Shown here: positions 44,722-54,509 of the stretch, one piece after another | Position numbering within the stretch: the stretch's first letter is position 1 | How the letters are laid out: each line of letters begins with the position of its first letter | Source: Brachybacterium sp. EE-P12 | Lineage (GTDB): Bacteria; Actinomycetota; Actinomycetes; Actinomycetales; Dermabacteraceae | Assembly: GCF_003711805.1 (NCBI RefSeq) | Contig: NZ_QXCP01000006.1 | Coordinates: forward strand, 310,001 to 374,000 | Length of the DNA: 64,000 nucleotides | Direction of reading: 5' to 3' | Notes under the pieces: generated by a model | Database searches by the model: none | What the model saw: only the letters and a program-made list of their open reading frames with translations | What the model was told of the DNA's origin: nothing | Made by a program: the position numbers and the translations under genes

Positions 44722-45324
44722 CTAGCCGCCCAGCGGGACCACGCCGAGCACCTCGTGCAGCGGCCCGCCCGAGCGTCCCTGACCGAGCTGCGAGGCCACC
44801 AGCTCCACCTCCCGGGCCACCCAGACCGGGCTGCGGTACACCGACAGCGTATGCACCGCGGCCTCGAGCACGAGCCGCGTGGGGTCCGGCGGCGGTTCCT
44901 GCCCGCGCCGGCGCCGGCGAGGCGGTCGCGGGGCCCGTGCCGAGACCCGCGCGAGGGTGAGATGGGCGCGACGCCGGGTCCGGGCCTCCACGGCGTCCTC
45001 GCCCAGCAGCGGCTCCGCCATCAGCGCCGCGAGCGCCTGCGTCTGCCCGCCCACCCCCGCCCAGAGCGTGCGATGGGCGAACACCCCGGCCCCGGCCAGC
45101 TCGAGACGCAGCGGAGCATGAGCGGCCGCCAGCTCCGCGAGCCGGCCGAGCGTCTCCTCCACCGACCCCTCCGGCAGGTCCGCGCGGAAGGCGAGAGTGA
45201 GATGCCACTGCGCGGGATCCGTCCACCGCAGCGAGAGGCCGGAGCTCGCCCGCACGTCCTCGAGCGCCGCCTCGAGGGAGCCGAGCACCTCGGGCGGGGG
45301 TCGCAGCGCCGCGAAGACCCGCAT
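44722..45324 (-). CDS. thpR: RNA 2',3'-cyclic phosphodiesterase (2H phosphoesterase)
   Basis: The 200-residue protein has the two H-x-T-x motifs of the 2H superfamily, HLTLAFRADLP near residue 41 and HLTLARVSARAP near residue 120, and starts MRVFAALRPPPEV as usual for ThpR/LigT. It hydrolyses 2',3'-cyclic phosphates in RNA. A basic insert (PRPPRRRRRGQEPPP) follows the second motif and is unusual. It lies 31 bases downstream of the EcsC gene in the same direction. Confidence 0.85.
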   Translation of the reverse strand: MRVFAALRPPPEVLGSLEAALEDVRASSGLSLRWTDPAQWHLTLAFRADLPEGSVEETLGRLAELAAAHAPLRLELAGAGVFAHRTLWAGVGGQTQALAALMAEPLLGEDAVEARTRRRAHLTLARVSARAPRPPRRRRRGQEPPPDPTRLVLEAAVHTLSVYRSPVWVAREVELVASQLGQGRSGGPLHEVLGVVPLGG

Positions 45325-45355
45325 CGCTCCGCCTGCCGTGGCCGGTCCCGCCGCG

Positions 45356-46075
45356 TCAGCCGACGGGCGGGAAGCCCGTGGTCGCGGCCTCGGCGATGCG
45401 GCGCAGCTGCCTGCGGTCCGAGAGCGCGCCGAGCACGCCGCCGAGGCCCGGGATCGCCTTGCCGAACAGCCGCGCCGAGCGCAGCCCGAAGCGACGGATG
45501 AGCCGCCCGCCGACGGCCTGGACGATCGCGGAGTGCGGGGAGTCGGGCAGGCGCCCGGCCACGCCCCGGACGGCCGCGCCGGCCACCGGCCCCAGTCCGA
45601 GGGAGCTCAGCACGTCCCCGGACTCCTCGCCGAGCAGCGCCGCGAGCACCCGCACACGGACCTCCTGGTCATCGAGGTCGTAGCCGCGCACCACGGCGAT
45701 CGCGCCGACCATGCGGGTGGACTGGATGTAGAACTCCATCACGTTGGTCGGCAGGAGCACCGGCAGGGTCACCACGCCGCCCAGGCCCGTGAGGAGGCCG
45801 GCCGCCATCACGCCCCGGCGGTGCGAGCGGATGATGCGCCGCACCGCGCGCTCGGGGTGCTTGCGGGCCCGGCCGCGCTGGGCCTTCCGCGCGACCTGCG
45901 CGGCCGAGGAGTAGGTGAGCTTCCCGTCCAGGCCGATGTCGCGGACGGTGTCGATCATGCGCTGCACGGCGCCCGTGGGCTCCGCACCGATCTTCTCGGT
46001 GCGCGCCTCCTTCATCGCCTGGCGTGCCGTCGTCCGGGCCGCATCGTCGCGGCGCAGCATCCCGAAGATCCCCAT
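45356..46075 (-). CDS. EcsC family protein
   Basis: The 239-residue protein resembles EcsC by its segments VMAAGLLTGLGGVVTLPVLLP, EFYIQSTRMVGAIAVVRGYDL, VRVLAALLGEE and KAIPGLGGVLGA. EcsC proteins are of unclear function, in Bacillus linked to the EcsAB transporter, which is absent here. Two hydrophobic stretches suggest membrane association. The ATG at 46075 with GGGAGG seven bases upstream was preferred to the in-frame ATG codons about 24-25 residues upstream (46150/46147), which lack a ribosome site. It is divergent from recO. Confidence 0.75.
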   Translation of the reverse strand: MGIFGMLRRDDAARTTARQAMKEARTEKIGAEPTGAVQRMIDTVRDIGLDGKLTYSSAAQVARKAQRGRARKHPERAVRRIIRSHRRGVMAAGLLTGLGGVVTLPVLLPTNVMEFYIQSTRMVGAIAVVRGYDLDDQEVRVRVLAALLGEESGDVLSSLGLGPVAGAAVRGVAGRLPDSPHSAIVQAVGGRLIRRFGLRSARLFGKAIPGLGGVLGALSDRRQLRRIAEAATTGFPPVG

Positions 46076-46270
46076 CGGGCCTCCCTCGTCATCGTCGTCG
46101 ATGCCGCGCCGCCGCTGCGGGCGCGACGCGCCCATCATGCCGCGCCGGCCCCGCTGCGGCACCCAGGCGGACCGACCGGTGGGACGCGGAGCAGGGGTGA
46201 GCGAGGTCCCGTCGACGTCGGCGCCCGCCTCCGCCGACCCGTCGGGCCCGCGGCGTACTCTCGGAGCACC

Positions 46271-47005
46271 ATGTCCAGCAAGCTCTACCGTGACGACGCG
46301 ATCGTCCTGCGCACCCACCCGCTGGGCGAGGCCGACCGCATCATCACCCTGCTCACCCGCCGCCACGGGAAGGTGCGCGCGGTCGCCAAGGGCGTGCGCC
46401 GCACCGGCAGCCGCTTCGGCGCCCGGCTCGAGCCGTTCACGCTCGTGGACGTCCAGCTGCACGCCGGGCGCAACCTCCACACCGTCACCCAGGTCGTCAC
46501 GATCGAGGCCTTCGCCATCGGCATCACGGCGGACTACTCGCGCTTCACCGCCGCCAGCGCGATGCTCGAGACGACCGACCGGCTCACCGACGAGATGGTC
46601 GACCCCTCCCAGCGCGGCTTCCTCATGCTGGTCGGCGCGCTGCGCGCCCTGGCCGAGGGGCGCATCGCGCCGCCGCCCGTGCTGGACTCCTTCCTGCTGC
46701 GCACCCTCGCCGTCTCCGGCTGGGCGCCCGAGCTGCGGGTCTGCGCCTCCTGCGGGGCGGAGGGTCCGCATCACGCCTTCGACGTGCGCGCCGGCGGACT
46801 GGTGTGCACGCCCTGCCGTCGTCCCGGCGCGATCGCCGTGCGCCAGTCCACGATCGAGCACATGATCTTCCTGCTCGCCGGGGACTGGGAGAATGTCACC
46901 GATGCGGAGGAGACCGTCCAGCACGAGGCCGGCCGGCTCATCTCCGACACGGTGACCTGGCACCTCGAGCGCTCGGTCCGCTCCCTGCACTACGTCGAAC
47001 GCTGA
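46271..47005 (+). CDS. recO: DNA repair protein RecO
   Basis: The 244-residue protein has the N-terminal OB fold ([20 protein letters not shown] and [20 protein letters not shown]), a helical domain, and a zinc-binding region with CASCG and CTPCR. RecO loads RecA on SSB-coated DNA in the RecFOR pathway. Length is typical. The ATG at 46271 lacks a strong ribosome site; a TACTCT hexamer nine bases upstream hints at a leaderless or short-leader mRNA. uppS follows 47 bases later, a conserved pairing with recO in actinobacteria. Confidence 0.92.
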   Translation: MSSKLYRDDAIVLRTHPLGEADRIITLLTRRHGKVRAVAKGVRRTGSRFGARLEPFTLVDVQLHAGRNLHTVTQVVTIEAFAIGITADYSRFTAASAMLETTDRLTDEMVDPSQRGFLMLVGALRALAEGRIAPPPVLDSFLLRTLAVSGWAPELRVCASCGAEGPHHAFDVRAGGLVCTPCRRPGAIAVRQSTIEHMIFLLAGDWENVTDAEETVQHEAGRLISDTVTWHLERSVRSLHYVER

Positions 47006-47052
47006 GCACCATCCCGGGGCCGCCCGCGGCCCGCACGATCCAGGAGGACCCC

Positions 47053-47886
47053 ATGCCCGGTGCACCCCGTCACGGGTACCAGGAGCCGTTCGCCCACCCC
47101 AGCGGCGCACAGCCCCCGCAGCTGCCGACCCCCACGATCCCGCGGCACGTCGCCGTGGTCATGGACGGCAACGGCCGCTGGGCCAACCGGCAGGGCCTGC
47201 CCCGCACGGCCGGTCACGAGGCGGGGGAGGCGGCGCTGCTGGACGTGGTCGCCGGCGCGCTCCAGATCGGGGTGACGCACCTGAGCGCCTACGCCTTCTC
47301 GACCGAGAACTGGAAGCGCTCCCCGGACGAGGTGCGCTTCCTCATGGGCTTCTCCCGCTCCGTGCTGCGCCGCCAGCGCGACACCCTCGACTCCTGGGGC
47401 GTGCGGATCGTGTGGATCGGACGGGAGCAGCGTCTGTGGGGCTCGGTGATCCGGGAGCTCAAAGAGGCAGAAGAGCGTACTCGCGAGAACACCCGCATGA
47501 CGCTGTACATGTGCGTGAACTACGGCGGGCGTGCCGAACTCGTCGACGCCGTGCGGGAGATCGCCGAGGAGGCGCGGGCGGGCCGGCTCAAGGGCTCCGG
47601 CATCAGCGAGCGGACCATCCAACGCCATCTGATCGACCCGCACATGCCCGAGGTGGACCTGTTCCTGCGCACCAGCGGCGAGCAGCGCACCTCGAACTTC
47701 CTGCTGTGGCAGGCGGCCTACGCGGAGCTCGTGTTCGTGCCCGAGCTGTGGCCGGACGTGGACCGGCTCGTGCTGTGGCGGGCGGTCACCGAGTACGCGC
47801 GCCGCGACCGGCGGTACGGGGGAGCGGTGGATGCTCCCGCCGCGGCGGCGGCCGAGAGCACGGAGGGTCAGTCCGCGGGGGTCTGA
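47053..47886 (+). CDS. uppS: Isoprenyl transferase (undecaprenyl/decaprenyl diphosphate synthase)
   Basis: The 277-residue cis-prenyltransferase has the catalytic [48 protein letters not shown] and the closing [19 protein letters not shown] and [12 protein letters not shown]. It makes the lipid carrier for peptidoglycan precursors. About 30 extra N-terminal and 20 C-terminal residues are low-complexity. AGGAGG precedes the ATG at 47053. Its 3' end overlaps the convergent VTT gene by 19 bases. Confidence 0.93.
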   Translation: MPGAPRHGYQEPFAHPSGAQPPQLPTPTIPRHVAVVMDGNGRWANRQGLPRTAGHEAGEAALLDVVAGALQIGVTHLSAYAFSTENWKRSPDEVRFLMGFSRSVLRRQRDTLDSWGVRIVWIGREQRLWGSVIRELKEAEERTRENTRMTLYMCVNYGGRAELVDAVREIAEEARAGRLKGSGISERTIQRHLIDPHMPEVDLFLRTSGEQRTSNFLLWQAAYAELVFVPELWPDVDRLVLWRAVTEYARRDRRYGGAVDAPAAAAAESTEGQSAGV

Positions 47887-48482
47887 GCCGCCCGATCGCA
47901 CCCGGCGGACGCCTCGTCGGCCGTCACGGTCTCGTCGGCCCTCGCGGTGCCGTCGGCCGACGCGGTCTGCGCCGCCGGCTCGGCGGCGCTCTCGGCGAGG
48001 GCGTCGACCACCGTCTCGCGCACCCCGGTGCGGCGACGGTGGCGCAGCACGAGGGCGACGAGGAGGACCAGCAGGGCCAGCACGGCGACGGCGCCGGCGG
48101 GGGAGACCAGGAACAGCTCGAGCCATCCCGCCACGGCCACGAGCCCCACGGTCGCGTAGATGACGGCCCAGGCGAGGCCGCCGACGGCGAGCGCGGGCAG
48201 GTAGCGCTTCGCGGGCATCCCGGTCAGGCCCGCCGCCGCGTTCGCCGCGGTCTGGAAGCCGACGGTGAGGAAGCTCAGCGCCACCACCCCCGCGCCCCAG
48301 CGGTTCACGAGCACGGTCGCCCGCTGCACGCCCGGGGACTCGAGCAGCGTCTTGACCCGTCCCCGGTTCGCCGCGCGACGGGCCCCGCGGCCGAGCAGAT
48401 AGGTGCCGCCCGCGCGCGCCCAGATCACGACGTACAGGAAGCCGATCGCGGGCAGCAGCGGCAGGCCCTGGACCCAGTCCAT
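47868..48482 (-). CDS. VTT/DedA-domain membrane protein
   Basis: The 204-residue protein has hydrophobic segments and the VTT/DedA pattern [35 protein letters not shown] and [22 protein letters not shown]. The family includes flippases for lipid carriers, such as UptA-like proteins. The gene neighbours uppS on the other strand, but it is translationally coupled to zur, because its ATG (48482) overlaps the zur TGA. The C-terminal 55 residues are acidic and polar. Confidence 0.8.
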   Translation of the reverse strand: MDWVQGLPLLPAIGFLYVVIWARAGGTYLLGRGARRAANRGRVKTLLESPGVQRATVLVNRWGAGVVALSFLTVGFQTAANAAAGLTGMPAKRYLPALAVGGLAWAVIYATVGLVAVAGWLELFLVSPAGAVAVLALLVLLVALVLRHRRRTGVRETVVDALAESAAEPAAQTASADGTARADETVTADEASAGCDRAAQTPAD

Positions 48483-48937
48483 CACCGGCCCGTCACCTCC
48501 TCCGCGTCGGCGTCCTCGATGCCGTCCTCCTCGTCCTCGGCGTCCTCCACGGCGGTGCGGGAATGCTCCTCGCACAGCCCGAAGACCTCCAGGGTGTGGT
48601 CCAGCTCGGTGAAGCCGTGCTCGCGGGCGATCGCGGTCATCGACGCCTCCAGCCGCGGGGCGAGGAACTCGACGGTCCGGCCGCACTCCCGGCACACCAG
48701 ATGATGGTGGTGGCCGGTGTCCTCGCACTGCCTGTACAGGGACTCGCCGTCCCCGGCCACGAGCACGTCCAGCCGACCGGCACGGGAGAGCGCCTGCAGG
48801 TTCCGGTACACGGTCGCCAGGCCCACGGTCTCCCCGTCGGCGCGCATCTGCTCATGGATCTGCTGGGCGCTGCGGAAGTCCGCCTGCCGGGAGAGCGTCT
48901 CGAGGATCGCGGCGCGCTGGCGGGTGTTCCTTTGCAT
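48482..48937 (-). CDS. zur: Fur-family regulator, probably zinc-responsive Zur
   Basis: The 151-residue protein has a winged-helix DNA-binding domain (RQRAAILETLSRQADFRSAQQIH and GLATVYRNLQALSRAG), a His-rich metal site CEDTGHHHHLVCRECGRTVEF and an acidic C-terminal tail. The second structural zinc pair, often CxxC, reads CEEH here. Position at the end of the znuACB operon and a Zur-type box over znuA make Zur the best identity, rather than Fur. The gene starts 35 bases after znuB ends. It likely represses its own operon in zinc-replete cells. Confidence 0.88.
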   Translation of the reverse strand: MQRNTRQRAAILETLSRQADFRSAQQIHEQMRADGETVGLATVYRNLQALSRAGRLDVLVAGDGESLYRQCEDTGHHHHLVCRECGRTVEFLAPRLEASMTAIAREHGFTELDHTLEVFGLCEEHSRTAVEDAEDEEDGIEDADAEEVTGR

Positions 48938-48972
48938 GGCCACATTGTCTCCCACCCGCGGCGGGACCTCCA

Positions 48973-49896
48973 TCACTGGTGGGAGGAACCACGCAGCGGC
49001 ACGGGCGCGGCGCCCGGGGTGCTCGGCCCGGGGCCGCCCACCGGGGCGCGACGGCGCGCCGAGCGCAGCGAGCGGGTGAGCAGTCCCAGCACGTACACCC
49101 CGATCGTCAGCAGCACGATCACGCCGCCGGGCGGCAGGTCCACGTACACGGTGACCAGCAGGCCGCCCACGGCGCACAGCACCGCGATGACCATGGCGGT
49201 GCGCATCGTGCGGGCGAAGCCGACCACGAGGTGCTGGGCGGCGGCGACCGGCACGATCATCAGCGCGGAGACCATCAGCGCGCCCACGATCCGCATCGAC
49301 AGCGTCACCGTCAGCGCCGCCATCACGGCGATCAGCACATTCACCGTCCGCACCGGCAGCCCGGACGCGCGGGCGAACTCGTCGTCGGCCGTGACCGCGG
49401 ACAGAAGCCCTGACAGCCCCACCCCGATCGCGAGCACCACCACGGCCAGGACCAGGGCGATCACCATGTCCAGGCGCGTCACGGTCGACAGGGACCCGAA
49501 GAGATAGCCCATGAGGTTCTGGGAGGTGCCGCCGGCGAGCTGGATGATCACGACGCCGCCGGCGATGCCGCCGTAGAACAGGATCGCCAGCGCCACATCA
49601 CGGCTGGTATGGCTGATCTCGCGCACGTACTCGATCATCACCGCCCCGATCACGGAGGCGGCCAGTGCCCCCGGGATCGCGAGCAGGTCAGCGGGGGTGG
49701 CCGCGAGCCAGGCGCCGACGAGCCAGCCGACGGCCACACCCGTCAGCGCGACGTGCCCGAGCCCGTCGCCGAGCAGGGAGAGCCGCTTCTGCACCAGATA
49801 GGTGCCGACGACGGGGGCGGTCAGCCCGATGAGCACCGCGATGATGAGCGGATAGCGCAGCAGCTCGGAGGTGAGGATGTCCAACGTCGAGATCAT
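48973..49896 (-). CDS. znuB: Zinc ABC transporter permease
   Basis: The 307-residue ABC-3 family permease has about eight membrane segments, with LVQKRLSLLGDGLGHVALTGVAVGW, TADDEFARASGLPVRTVN and MRIVGALMVSALMIVPVAAAQ, matching ZnuB/MntB-type proteins. It forms the channel of the ZnuACB importer. Its ATG overlaps the znuC stop by 4 bases. The C-terminus is a short polar tail. Confidence 0.92.
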   Translation of the reverse strand: MISTLDILTSELLRYPLIIAVLIGLTAPVVGTYLVQKRLSLLGDGLGHVALTGVAVGWLVGAWLAATPADLLAIPGALAASVIGAVMIEYVREISHTSRDVALAILFYGGIAGGVVIIQLAGGTSQNLMGYLFGSLSTVTRLDMVIALVLAVVVLAIGVGLSGLLSAVTADDEFARASGLPVRTVNVLIAVMAALTVTLSMRIVGALMVSALMIVPVAAAQHLVVGFARTMRTAMVIAVLCAVGGLLVTVYVDLPPGGVIVLLTIGVYVLGLLTRSLRSARRRAPVGGPGPSTPGAAPVPLRGSSHQ

Positions 49897-50657
49897 GCGG
49901 GGTGGATCTCCTGTCCCAGGCATTCGTCCAGCGGGGCGGCATCCTCCGGATGGCCGTGCCCGGGGTCCAGCCGCGGCCGCTCGCTCACGGGGCCGTCGTG
50001 GACCACCCGTCCGTGGTCGAGCACGACGGCGCGGCTGATGTCGTCGGTGAGCGGACCGGTCTCGTGCAGGACCACGAGCAGGGTGGTGCCGCGCGCGGAG
50101 AGGTCGCGGAAGAGGGCGGCGATGAGCTCCTGGGTGGGCGTGTCCACCCCGGAGAAGGGCTCGTCGAGCACGAGCAGCTCGGGATCACGCACGAGGGCCC
50201 GGGCGATCATCACCCGACGGCGCTGTCCTCCGGACATGCGGGTGGTGGGCCGGCCGGCGAGGTCGGCCATGCCGACGGCCTCGAGCGCGGCATCGATCCG
50301 GGGATCGCGGACGCTCGGCCACCAGCGGCGTGCGGTGAGCAGGCCGCTGGCCACGGTCTCCCGCGCGGTCGCCGGGATGGATCCGGTGTCGGCGGACTCC
50401 TGCGGGACGTAGCCCAGCCCGTCATGGGCGAGGCCCTGGGAGACCGGGCGGCCCAGCAGGCGGGCGGTGCCGCTCTCGAGGGGCAGCACCCCCACGACGG
50501 CGCGCAGCAGCGTGGACTTGCCCGAGCCGTTGGCGCCCAGGAGAGCGACGAGCTCGCCGGCGTCGATGCGCAGATCGACGCCGTGCAGCACGCGCTGCGC
50601 TCCGCGGGCGACGTTCGCACCGTGGACCTCGACGACCGGTGCGGCCTGCTCGCTCAC
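49893..50657 (-). CDS. znuC: Zinc ABC transporter ATP-binding protein
   Basis: The 254-residue ATPase has Walker A ALLGANGSGKSTLLRAV, Q-loop YVPQES, signature RMSGGQRRRVMIARAL and Walker B LLVLDEPFSGVD, with the switch His in VVLHETGPL. It energises ZnuB. GTG start overlaps the znuA stop by 4 bases. The C-terminus contains several His residues (PRLDPGHGHPEDA). Confidence 0.93.
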   Translation of the reverse strand: MSEQAAPVVEVHGANVARGAQRVLHGVDLRIDAGELVALLGANGSGKSTLLRAVVGVLPLESGTARLLGRPVSQGLAHDGLGYVPQESADTGSIPATARETVASGLLTARRWWPSVRDPRIDAALEAVGMADLAGRPTTRMSGGQRRRVMIARALVRDPELLVLDEPFSGVDTPTQELIAALFRDLSARGTTLLVVLHETGPLTDDISRAVVLDHGRVVHDGPVSERPRLDPGHGHPEDAAPLDECLGQEIHPA

Positions 50658-51652
50658 GCCCAGCTCTCCGTGAGGGCGGTGCAGTTGCTTCTCATGACGG
50701 CAGGGTAATCGGCGTCCGGGGACTGCTGGGTCTCTAGGTTGTCGAGCTCGGCGCTGTCGATCCCGAGGTTCTCGGCGAGGGTCTGGGCGACCTTCGGCGA
50801 GGCGGTCGCCTCGAAGAAGATCGTGGTGACGTCCTCCTCGCGCACGACGTCCTCGAGCGCGAGGAGGCGCTGCGGGGAGGGCTCGGTCTCGGGGTCGATG
50901 CCGGAGATCCCGACCTGGTGCAGGTGATACCGCTCGGCGAGATAGGTGTAGGCAGCGTGGCTGGTGATGAAGGTGCGTCGCTCCTCGGTGACCTCCTCGA
51001 AGGCCGCGGTCAGCTCGGCGTCGAGGTCCCCGAGCTCCTCGCGCACCGCCGCCGCGGCGGCGGTGAACTCCTCTGCGTTCTCGGGGGAGAGCTCGGCCAG
51101 GCGCTCGGCGACCGCGTCGCCGAGGTCCGCCATGCGCACGGGGTCCTGCCAGAAGTGCGGGTCGTTCGGGCCGTGGTCGTGGCCCTCGTGCCCCTCCTCC
51201 TCGGCGCCCTCGTCCGCGTGCTCGGCGTGCTCGGCCTCGCTCTCCCCGGCGTGGCCCTCCTCGACGCTGCCCGCGTCCGCGGGCAGCAGAGTGATCACCG
51301 AGGAGACATCGAGCACGTTGTCGCCCTCCTGGGAGGCGATCGCGTCGTCGAGGGCGGTCTGGAAGCCCGGGATCTGCAGCACGAGGTCCGCCTGCTCGAT
51401 GAGGAGGGTCTGCTTCACGGAGAGCTCGAGACCGTGGGCGTCGGCGCCGGGCGTGGTCAGGTCGGTCAGGGCGACGTGCTCGCCGCCGATCCGCGTGACC
51501 AGGAAGCTCAGCGCATAGGCCGAGGTCACCACGGTCAGGCCGTCCCCGTCGGCCTCGTCCTCCCGGCCGCAGGCGGACAGCAGCGCGGCCCCTGCGCCGA
51601 GTCCGAGGGCGGAGAGCAGCGTGCGGCGGCGGAGCATGGGAGCAAGCGTCAT
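50654..51652 (-). CDS. znuA: Zinc ABC transporter substrate-binding lipoprotein
   Basis: The 332-residue cluster A-1 binding protein has a lipoprotein signal (MLRRRTLLSALGLGAGAALL followed by SAC). Metal ligands are visible in GADAHGLELS, DPHFWQDPVRM and TSHAAYTYLAERY. A His/Glu-rich loop (EHAEHADEGAEEEGHEGHDH) is the zinc-capturing loop of ZnuA proteins and marks zinc rather than manganese as the substrate. I chose ATG 51652 because GAGAAT lies exactly seven bases upstream and the Zur box covers both, indicating a leaderless, Zur-repressed mRNA. A second in-frame ATG is at 51637. Confidence 0.92.
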   Translation of the reverse strand: MTLAPMLRRRTLLSALGLGAGAALLSACGREDEADGDGLTVVTSAYALSFLVTRIGGEHVALTDLTTPGADAHGLELSVKQTLLIEQADLVLQIPGFQTALDDAIASQEGDNVLDVSSVITLLPADAGSVEEGHAGESEAEHAEHADEGAEEEGHEGHDHGPNDPHFWQDPVRMADLGDAVAERLAELSPENAEEFTAAAAAVREELGDLDAELTAAFEEVTEERRTFITSHAAYTYLAERYHLHQVGISGIDPETEPSPQRLLALEDVVREEDVTTIFFEATASPKVAQTLAENLGIDSAELDNLETQQSPDADYPAVMRSNCTALTESWA

Positions 51653-51666
51653 GACAATCATTCTCA
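51652..51666. promoter_or_regulatory. Zur box over the znuA promoter and start codon
   Basis: Read leftward, TGAGAATGATTGTCA is a 7-1-7 dyad that fits the Zur consensus TGAAAATGATTTTCA at most positions. It includes the -10 hexamer GAGAAT and touches the ATG. Confidence 0.8.
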
Positions 51667-51743
51667 CGAGCGTCGGGGCGGCGCGCAAGTCGAGCGGGGC
51701 GCGTCGGCCCTGCGCGTGGGGACGCTCACACCTCGTCGATGAC

Positions 51744-51749
51744 TATGCT
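51744..51749 (+). promoter_or_regulatory. Candidate -10 for the glycyl-tRNA synthetase gene
   Basis: TATGCT is a good -10 match 38 bases before the GTG start. The ribosome site caggag lies between. Confidence 0.45.
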
Positions 51750-51787
51750 GGAGCGGTTCCGACCGCACCGTCACCAGGAGTCTCCCC

Positions 51788-53179
<1,392 letters not shown>

Positions 53180-53190
53180 GCACGACCCAC

Positions 53191-53244
53191 GGCCGACGGG
53201 GCCGACGGGGCCGACGGGGCCGACGGGGCCGACGGGGCCGACGG
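53191..53244. repeat. Six perfect copies of a 9-bp tandem repeat
   Basis: ggccgacgg is repeated six times without error directly after the glyS stop codon. Perfect copies suggest recent slippage and probable length variation between strains. Confidence 0.92.
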
Positions 53245-53248
53245 GCCT

Positions 53249-53290
53249 ATGGCGGCACGAGGTGGCGATATCGCCACCTCGTGCCGCCAT
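53249..53290. terminator. Perfect 42-bp palindrome after glyS
   Basis: The halves 53249-53269 and 53270-53290 are exact reverse complements with no loop; the left half starts atggcggcacgaggtggcga. With one mismatch the symmetry extends four more pairs. It lies between glyS and the next rightward gene. A terminator is one reading; a site for a dimeric protein is another. Confidence 0.6.
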
Positions 53291-53358
53291 GGGCCGGCCC
53301 GTGACACGGCGGGGCGGGGCGGCGACGTGGCGACTCCGCGCGTGGCAGAGTGCAGCCC

Positions 53359-54399
53359 ATGACCCGCATCGCCGGCCTCGAGCTGTCCGCCGCCTATCAC
53401 GAGCAGGTCGTCGCACCGCTGCTGGAGCGCGGGCTGCCCGGGCTCCCGCACGCCGCGGCGCGACTGGGCTCCGGGTCGGACGTGCTCGGATTCGACGACG
53501 AGCAGTCGCGCGACCACGACTGGGGGCTACGGCTCACGCTGCTGGTCGAGGGCGGCGCGGCCGCGGAGGTCGACGCGCTACTCGAGCGGGAGCTGCCGGC
53601 CACCTGGCGCGGGCTCCCCACGCGCTTCGCGACCACCTGGGACCCGGTGGTCCGCCAGCGGGTCGAGGTCGCCTCCGCCGGGGACTTCGCCGCCTCCCGG
53701 GTCGGGATCGTGCCGCAGCGGCTCGTCGGCGCCGAGCCCCTCGAGCTCGAGGACTGGCTCCAGCTGACCGGACAGGCGGCGCTCGAGGTGACGGCCGGGG
53801 CGGTCCTCCACGACGGCCCGGGCGTGCTCACCGCGATCCGCACGCGGCTCGCGCAGTACCCGGAGGACGTGCGCCGGTACGCGATCGGCGCGGACTGGAC
53901 CCGCATCGGCCAGGAGCTGCCGGACGTGGGACGCGCCGGGCTGCGCGGCGACGAGGACGGCTCCGCCGTGATCGCCGCGCGCCATGTGCGCACCCTGCTG
54001 CATCTCGCCCATCTGCTGCATCGCCGGTGGGCGCCGTACGGGAAGTGGCTCGCCCGCTCCGCCGCCGCGCTCCCGGGCGGGGACGCCTTGCGCACGGCCG
54101 TGCTCGAGGTGCTCGGCGCGCCCGACTGGCGCACCCGGCAGCAGACCCTCGCCGCGGCGATCGAGCACGTCGCCGCGACCCAGGGCCGGGTGGGACTGCC
54201 CACCCTCGACCCCGCCACCGAGGCCTTCTTCGACCGCCCCCACGTGGGGCTCCGAGGGCTCCCGGAGCTGCTCGCGCAGGAGATCGTCAACCCGGACGTG
54301 CGAGCGTTGCGGCCCGGGATCGGCACCGCGGAGCAGATCAGCGACCACGTGAGCGTGCTGGTCGACCCCGCGCTGCGCCGACGGCTCGTCGGCGGCTGA
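53359..54399 (+). CDS. DUF4037 domain-containing protein
   Basis: The 346-residue protein begins RIAGLELSAAYHEQVVAPLL and has RLGSGSDVLGFDDEQSRDHDWG, where the GSGSD...D.SRDHDWG pattern recalls a nucleotidyltransferase fold, the assigned similarity for DUF4037. A helical C-terminal half with LLHLAHLLHRRWAPYGKWLA follows. The reaction is unknown. The ATG at 53359 is supported by a CAGAGT hexamer seven bases upstream; a GTG at 53350 would extend it by three residues into that hexamer and is rejected. Confidence 0.8.
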   Translation: MTRIAGLELSAAYHEQVVAPLLERGLPGLPHAAARLGSGSDVLGFDDEQSRDHDWGLRLTLLVEGGAAAEVDALLERELPATWRGLPTRFATTWDPVVRQRVEVASAGDFAASRVGIVPQRLVGAEPLELEDWLQLTGQAALEVTAGAVLHDGPGVLTAIRTRLAQYPEDVRRYAIGADWTRIGQELPDVGRAGLRGDEDGSAVIAARHVRTLLHLAHLLHRRWAPYGKWLARSAAALPGGDALRTAVLEVLGAPDWRTRQQTLAAAIEHVAATQGRVGLPTLDPATEAFFDRPHVGLRGLPELLAQEIVNPDVRALRPGIGTAEQISDHVSVLVDPALRRRLVGG

Positions 54400-54433
54400 G
54401 CCAGCCCCCTGCCCTTCTGATCCTCTGCTCTGC

Positions 54434-54458
54434 GCTGATCCGTCCCGGGTTGATCAGC
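54434..54458. promoter_or_regulatory. Inverted repeat upstream of the ClpP pair
   Basis: gctgatc-N11-gatcagc lies about 40-65 bases before a -10-like CAGTCT (54498-54503), which is six bases from the ATG at 54510. Its position suits an activator such as the PopR-like protein encoded at the other end of the locus. Confidence 0.4.
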
Positions 54459-54509
54459 ACGGGGCGGAGAAGGGGATCGCCGGGCCCGGCGGCGACGCAG
54501 TCTGGGGCC

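Noticed and set aside
53191-53290. Tandem repeat plus palindrome as a CRISPR-like array
   Set aside because: Units are contiguous 9-mers without spacers and there are no cas genes.
53350-53358. Upstream GTG start for the DUF4037 gene
   Set aside because: It lies inside the -10-like hexamer that is seven bases from ATG 53359, and the family begins with the RIAGLELS segment.
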